A stretch of DNA of 26,833 bases, from contig CAKZHP010000003.1 of NCBI GenBank assembly GCA_936924635.1, positions 1 through 26,833 of the forward strand. The letters run 5' to 3'. A model generated the notes under the pieces. That model ran no database searches, was not told the origin of the DNA, and was given only the letters and a program-made list of their open reading frames with translations. Source of the stretch: an uncultured Propionibacteriaceae bacterium (GTDB taxonomy: Bacteria; Actinomycetota; Actinomycetes; Propionibacteriales; Propionibacteriaceae). Made by a program: the position numbers and the translations under genes. Shown in pieces: positions 23,951 to 26,833 of this stretch. Numbering within the stretch: position 1 is the first letter of the stretch; each line of letters opens with the position of its first letter.

Positions 23951-24468
23951 GTCGTCTCTTCCTGTCTCGCAGCGAGGCCGACGTCGGGCGCGTCGGTGTC
24001 GGCGTCCACGCTACGCCACGCCGCGACGCCACCGCTCGACCCGTGCCCGGCGGTGCCCCGCACAGAGGGTGGCAGCGCAGTGGCGGTCTCGAAGCTGGCC
24101 CGGGCCACCTCTTGCACGACCAGCTGAGCGACGAGGTCACCCCGGTGCAGCACCACCGGCGCGGAGGAATCGGTGTTCAGCAGGTTCACCATCAGCTCAC
24201 CCCGGTAGCCCGCGTCGACGGTGCCGGGGGCGTTGACGATCGTCAGACCGTGGCGAGCGGCCAGGCCAGACCGGGGGTGGACCAGGCCGACATACCCGTC
24301 GGGGATCGCCACCGCGATCCCCGTGCCCACCAGCCGCCGCTCCCCCGGCGGGATCACCACGTCCTCCCGAGTTGCCAGGTCGGCACCGGCGTCACCCGGG
24401 CGGGCGTACGCGGGGACCGGCATCCCCGGGTCGAGGAGCTGCACCAGGATCCGTACCTCTGCCGTCAC
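23947..24468 (-). CDS. dut: Deoxyuridine 5'-triphosphate nucleotidohydrolase
   Basis: This 173-residue trimeric dUTPase hydrolyses dUTP to dUMP, preventing uracil incorporation and supplying dTMP synthesis. All five motifs are present: AGADL (27-31), HPRSGLAARHG (64-74), NAPGTVDAGYRGEL (79-92, with the catalytic-water Asp), RGDLVAQLVVQ (109-119) and RGTAGHGSSG (137-146). In motif 5 the usual uracil-stacking Phe is His, as in the mycobacterial enzyme. A C-terminal extension of about 25 residues after motif 5 is Asp- and Glu-rich. The GTG at 24468 overlaps the TGA of the upstream DUF3093 gene, and the stop overlaps the DUF3710 start, so the gene sits in a translationally coupled chain. Confidence 0.96.
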   Translation of the reverse strand: MTAEVRILVQLLDPGMPVPAYARPGDAGADLATREDVVIPPGERRLVGTGIAVAIPDGYVGLVHPRSGLAARHGLTIVNAPGTVDAGYRGELMVNLLNTDSSAPVVLHRGDLVAQLVVQEVARASFETATALPPSVRGTAGHGSSGGVAAWRSVDADTDAPDVGLAARQEETT

Positions 24469-24911
24469 GTCGTCGCCCTCGCTGCCTCGACGGCGTCGGC
24501 CAGCCGGTGGGCGTCTCGCGTCGACACCAGCCAGTACGGGTGGGGGTCGGCGGGGTCGGTGACCTGCACCTCGACGCTCTGCCCCGCGAACCCTCGGAAC
24601 GCCAGGTAGGCGGACGGGTCGGCTGCCGGGCCCACCCGCTCCCGCGTCCCATCGCGGTCGTGCGGCACCACCGTGCCGACGTACGCCCACGGGAGGGTCG
24701 ACCGGCCGACGGTGATCCCCGTCTCGTCGACGACGGTCGTCTGGCCCGCCGCGACCAGGACGGCGCTCACCACGGCGACCACCAGCAGGCTCATCACGGC
24801 GAACGCCACCGGGCCGAGGAACACCGCCACGGCGACCACGAAGGTGGCACCGACGACGAGCCCCACCACCCACCACGACAGCGGCGGGCGGAGACGATCC
24901 AGGTAGGCCAT
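24465..24911 (-). CDS. DUF3093 family membrane protein
   Basis: This 148-residue protein has two N-terminal membrane helices (WWVVGLVVGATFVVAVAVFL and AFAVMSLLVVAVVSAVLVAA). A cytoplasmic domain of about 90 residues follows, carrying the family blocks VDETGITVGRSTLPWAYVGTV, FRGFAGQSVEVQVTDPADPHPYWLVSTRDAHRLADAV split by a short loop. DUF3093 sits beside dut across actinobacteria (Rv2698-Rv2697c in M. tuberculosis); its function is unknown. The ATG at 24911 lies six bases after TAGCGT, so the operon transcript may be leaderless. The stop overlaps the dut start (GTGA). Confidence 0.92.
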   Translation of the reverse strand: MAYLDRLRPPLSWWVVGLVVGATFVVAVAVFLGPVAFAVMSLLVVAVVSAVLVAAGQTTVVDETGITVGRSTLPWAYVGTVVPHDRDGTRERVGPAADPSAYLAFRGFAGQSVEVQVTDPADPHPYWLVSTRDAHRLADAVEAARATT

Positions 24912-24915
24912 GGGG

Positions 24916-24929
24916 CAACGCTAGCGTTG
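24916..24929. promoter_or_regulatory. Palindrome over the DUF3093-dut promoter
   Basis: CAACGCT-AGCGTTG is a perfect 14-bp palindrome. On the minus strand it contains TAGCGT (24918-24923), a -10 box six bases before the DUF3093 ATG. A repressor bound here would block the operon. Confidence 0.5.
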
Positions 24930-24967
24930 TGCCAGATACGGTGGTCACCACCGGCCAGGAGGAGAAG

Positions 24968-25228
24968 ATGGACAACAAGATCATCGAGAAGGCCTACCCC
25001 ATGATCATCGGGGCGATCACGACCTTCATCGCGCAGTTCTTCGTCAAGAAGGTGTGGGAGGTCGCCACCGGCGACACGCCCCCGGACCCCAACGACCCGA
25101 ACGTGCCCGCTCAGCAGGCCGTGACCTGGTTCGTGGCCTCGTCCATCGGCGTGGGTGTGGCCCAGCTGCTGGTGGGCCGCTACTCGGCGCGCAAGGTCCA
25201 GGAGTGGGTCGCGGAGAAGAAGAGCTGA
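24968..25228 (+). CDS. DUF4235 family small membrane protein
   Basis: The 86-residue protein has two hydrophobic segments: YPMIIGAITTFIAQFFV near the N-terminus and TWFVASSIGVGVAQLLVG near the C-terminus. They are separated by the Pro/Asp-rich loop TPPDPNDPNVPAQQ, and the tail is basic (SARKVQEWVAEKKS). This is the actinobacterial DUF4235 layout; the function is unknown. The ATG at 24968 follows a strong AGGAGGAG ribosome binding site. It is a single-gene transcript, divergent from DUF3093 and ended by a very strong hairpin. Confidence 0.9.
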   Translation: MDNKIIEKAYPMIIGAITTFIAQFFVKKVWEVATGDTPPDPNDPNVPAQQAVTWFVASSIGVGVAQLLVGRYSARKVQEWVAEKKS

Positions 25229-25235
25229 TCCCCCC

Positions 25236-25284
25236 ACAGACAGACGTGCCCTCGACCCGGCGGGTCGAGGGCACGTCTGTCTGT
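25236..25284. terminator. Perfect 23-bp stem bidirectional terminator
   Basis: The arms 25236-25258 and 25262-25284 are exact complements around GGC. The hairpin starts 8 bp after the DUF4235 stop and ends 8 bp before the DUF4193 stop. It is the longest hairpin I found in the window. Confidence 0.92.
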
Positions 25285-25291
25285 ACGGGTG

Positions 25292-25588
25292 TCAGACGCA
25301 GTCGACGCAGTAGTCGAGATCACCACGGGTCTCGGCGATCTGGCCGCGGGACTTCACCAGGAAGCACGACGCGCACGTGAACTCGTCGGCCTGCCGGGGC
25401 ATCACCCGCACGGTCAGCTCCTCGTGCGACAGGTCGGCGCCCGGGAGCTCGAACGCCTCGGCCGCCTCCGCCTCGTCCTCGTCGACCTTGCCGGAGTTCT
25501 TGTCGTTGCGGCGGCTCTTCAGCTCCTCGATGCTGTCTTCGCTGGCGTCCTCGTCCGTCTTCCGGGGTGCGTCGTAGTCAGTGGCCAT
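25292..25588 (-). CDS. DUF4193 family zinc-ribbon-like protein
   Basis: This 98-residue protein has an acidic, charged N-terminal half (MATDYDAPRKTDEDASEDS, then SRRNDKNSGKVDEDEAEAAE) and a C-terminal part with two CxxC pairs (FTCASCFLVKS and DYCVDCV), probably one zinc site. This is the actinobacterial DUF4193 family, highly conserved (Rv2699c in M. tuberculosis). Its role is unknown; an RNA polymerase or transcription-linked role is sometimes supposed but cannot be judged from this sequence. The ATG at 25588 has an AAGGA ribosome binding site. Confidence 0.93.
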   Translation of the reverse strand: MATDYDAPRKTDEDASEDSIEELKSRRNDKNSGKVDEDEAEAAEAFELPGADLSHEELTVRVMPRQADEFTCASCFLVKSRGQIAETRGDLDYCVDCV

Positions 25589-25671
25589 CGCATTCCTTCA
25601 CAGTCGTCATCACCGGCCCCTCGGGGGCAGATCGGGAGAATGTGTACCACATGCGCCAAACCAGCAGGCGA

Positions 25672-25725
25672 CGAACACCTCGCGGGTGCCACCAGCAGGG
25701 GTGAGCCCGCGCCTGCAGGTGTTCG
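25672..25725. other. Extended hairpin in the DUF4193-sepH intergenic region
   Basis: CGAACACCT (25672-25680) pairs with AGGTGTTCG (25717-25725). Inside, CGCGGG (25681-25686) pairs with CCCGCG (25706-25711), and CCTGC is bulged. It lies upstream of both divergent genes, just before the sepH -10. It could be a regulatory site or a structured leader. It is the main feature of the 25589-25782 gap. Confidence 0.4.
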
Positions 25726-25739
25726 GGGCGCCCGCAGAG

Positions 25740-25745
25740 TAGGTT
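25740..25745 (+). promoter_or_regulatory. Candidate -10 box of sepH
   Basis: TAGGTT, 38 bases upstream of the in-frame ATG at 25783. No good -35 was seen. Confidence 0.4.
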
Positions 25746-25782
25746 GGGGACCCACACGCAGCACGCGACGAACGGTGAGGGA

Positions 25783-25866
25783 ATGAGGACTGCTCGAGCG
25801 CTCGGCCACGCGCCGCGCGACGCGGCGCTGCGCTTTGTCACGCCCAGCGGGAGCAGGCTCCGTTGA
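25783..25866 (+). pseudogene. sepH: Interrupted 5' end of sepH (27-codon ORF ending in TGA)
   Basis: ATG 25783, with GGTGAGG just upstream and a -10 further up, opens a 27-codon frame ending ALRFVTPSGSRLR and TGA (25864-25866). It is in the same frame as sepH. The codons after the stop (25879-25920) read GRLRLARLAQLEID, which continues the SepH homology upstream of its ATG. The distance from ATG 25783 to that block is about 42 codons, close to the roughly 50 residues that normally precede it. So the gene head looks interrupted by a stop, either a real mutation or a sequence error. Confidence 0.4.
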
Positions 25867-25920
25867 GCATCCTCGCAGGGCCGTCTGCGGCTGGCACGCC
25901 TGGCACAACTGGAGATCGAC

Positions 25921-26833
25921 ATGGATAGCCAACTTCGTCCCCGCGACATCCAGATGCGCATCCGCGCCGGCGAGAGCGCCGAGGAGGTCGCGCAGGCGGC
26001 TGGTGTGCCCGTGGAGCGGATCGACGCGTTCGCCGCCCCCGTGCTCGCGGAGCGTTCCCACCTCGTCGGGGTGGCTCAGGCCGCGCCCGTGCGCCGTCGC
26101 GGTGAGATGGCCTCGTCGCGGGTGCTGCGCACCGTCGTCTCGGAGCGTCTGCTGGGCCAGGGAGTCGACGCCGACGACGTGAGCTGGGACGCGTGGAAGC
26201 GCAGCGACGGCAAGTGGGTGGTGCAGGCCGCGTTCGAGGCCGCCAGAGAGCAGCGAGCGGCTCACTTCGTGTACGACCTCGGGGCGCGGTTCTCCGTCGC
26301 CGACAACGACGACGCCCGGTGGCTGATCGAGGACCGCGTGCCGGCCCCGGCTCCCGAGCCGGCTCACCAGCGGCACGTCGACCCCGACTCCGAGCCCACC
26401 GTCGACCTCGACGACGAGCTGGCTCTGGTACGGGCGACCCTCCCGGAGAGCGACTCAGGAGCGTTCGGCTCGGGCGAGGTCCCGGACTACCTCCCGGCCG
26501 AGCTGGCCGAGGTCGACGGCGTGTACGACCTGGTCGCACCGTCATCGGAGATGGACGTGCTCTACGAGATGATCTCCGGCATCGACGAGGACTCGGTGCG
26601 CATCTACACCGAGCTCTCGGTGCCCGTCAGCTTCGACGAGCCGGAGCAGCTCTCTCTCATCGACGCCGCCGCCGAGCTCGAGGAGGAGGCCCACGACCCG
26701 CACGAGTCGGGTCTGGACGACGCGGTACCCATGGTTGTCGAGGAGACGGCCGCCGCAGCGCCCGCGCCGGCCGAGACCGGGTACGCACCACCGCCGCCGG
26801 CCGACGAGCAGCCCGACCTCGGCGAGGCGGCGG
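25921..26833 (+). CDS. sepH: Cell-division protein SepH (DUF3071), 3' partial
   Basis: SepH is an actinobacterial FtsZ-binding protein that promotes Z-ring assembly. From the ATG at 25921 the frame reads MDSQLRPRDIQMRIRAG, then a helix-turn-helix (SAEEVAQAAGVPVERIDAF) and APVLAERSHLVG, VSWDAWKRSDGKWVVQAAF and AAHFVYDLGARFSVADNDDARWLI. These match the DUF3071 domain segment by segment, including the M. tuberculosis homologue. After about residue 140 the chain becomes long, acidic and probably disordered (LAEVDGVYDLV, AAAELEEEAHDPHESG), then Pro/Ala-rich to the window edge. It continues beyond 26833. The first ~50 residues of the domain are absent from this start because an in-frame TGA lies at 25864; see the separate entry for the interrupted head. 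Confidence 0.9.
   Translation, partial: MDSQLRPRDIQMRIRAGESAEEVAQAAGVPVERIDAFAAPVLAERSHLVGVAQAAPVRRRGEMASSRVLRTVVSERLLGQGVDADDVSWDAWKRSDGKWVVQAAFEAAREQRAAHFVYDLGARFSVADNDDARWLIEDRVPAPAPEPAHQRHVDPDSEPTVDLDDELALVRATLPESDSGAFGSGEVPDYLPAELAEVDGVYDLVAPSSEMDVLYEMISGIDEDSVRIYTELSVPVSFDEPEQLSLIDAAAELEEEAHDPHESGLDDAVPMVVEETAAAAPAPAETGYAPPPPADEQPDLGEAA

Overview
The window is a high-GC actinobacterial chromosome segment, most likely Propionibacteriales and close to Nocardioidaceae. Evidence for this is strong GC3 bias, GTG starts, several leaderless transcripts, an actinobacterial SOS box, and actinobacteria-restricted families (DUF3000, DUF3710, DUF3093, DUF4193, DUF4235, SepH). The first 53 bases are not genomic: they match the Illumina P5/TruSeq universal adapter exactly, so this is the untrimmed end of a draft contig.

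Layout. 54-812: a CbiX-like protein cut by the contig end. 813-1488: a degenerate interval with a strong hairpin. 1489-4264 (minus): PPK2 kinase, TauE/SafE permease and a stand-alone LigD polymerase domain. 4300-6706 (plus): msrB, DUF3000 and RNase D. 6901-8817 (minus): dxs. 9110-9529 (minus): an unknown gene under a textbook LexA operator. 9665-11374: yaaA, a small membrane protein and a HIT protein. 11444-14269 (minus): aconitase, with a 22-bp perfect palindrome upstream. 14457-18009: an accessory block with a 900-residue secreted beta-helix protein and two identical Flp pilin cassettes. 18027-21238 (minus): a TrmA/RlmD-type RNA methyltransferase coupled to a KimA-like potassium permease. 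21317-22700 (plus): two TrkA proteins. 22725-24911 (minus): a tightly overlapping DUF3093-dut-DUF3710-OB-fold operon. 24968-25588: DUF4235 and DUF4193. 25783-26833: sepH, with a broken-looking 5' end and running off the window.

Much of the backbone (DUF3000, RNase D, dxs, RNA methyltransferase, APC permease, two TrkA, OB-fold, DUF3710, dut, DUF3093, DUF4193) has the gene order I know from the Mycobacterium tuberculosis Rv2680-Rv2699c region. The pilin/beta-helix block stands out as accessory within it.

The most interesting points are: the pilin cassettes, a 351-bp identical tandem duplication with a conserved hairpin leader and a 13-codon leader ORF overlapping the pilin start; the SOS-controlled gene of unknown function; the interrupted sepH N-terminus; the acnA palindrome; and the CbiX-like protein that has lost its metal-binding histidines.
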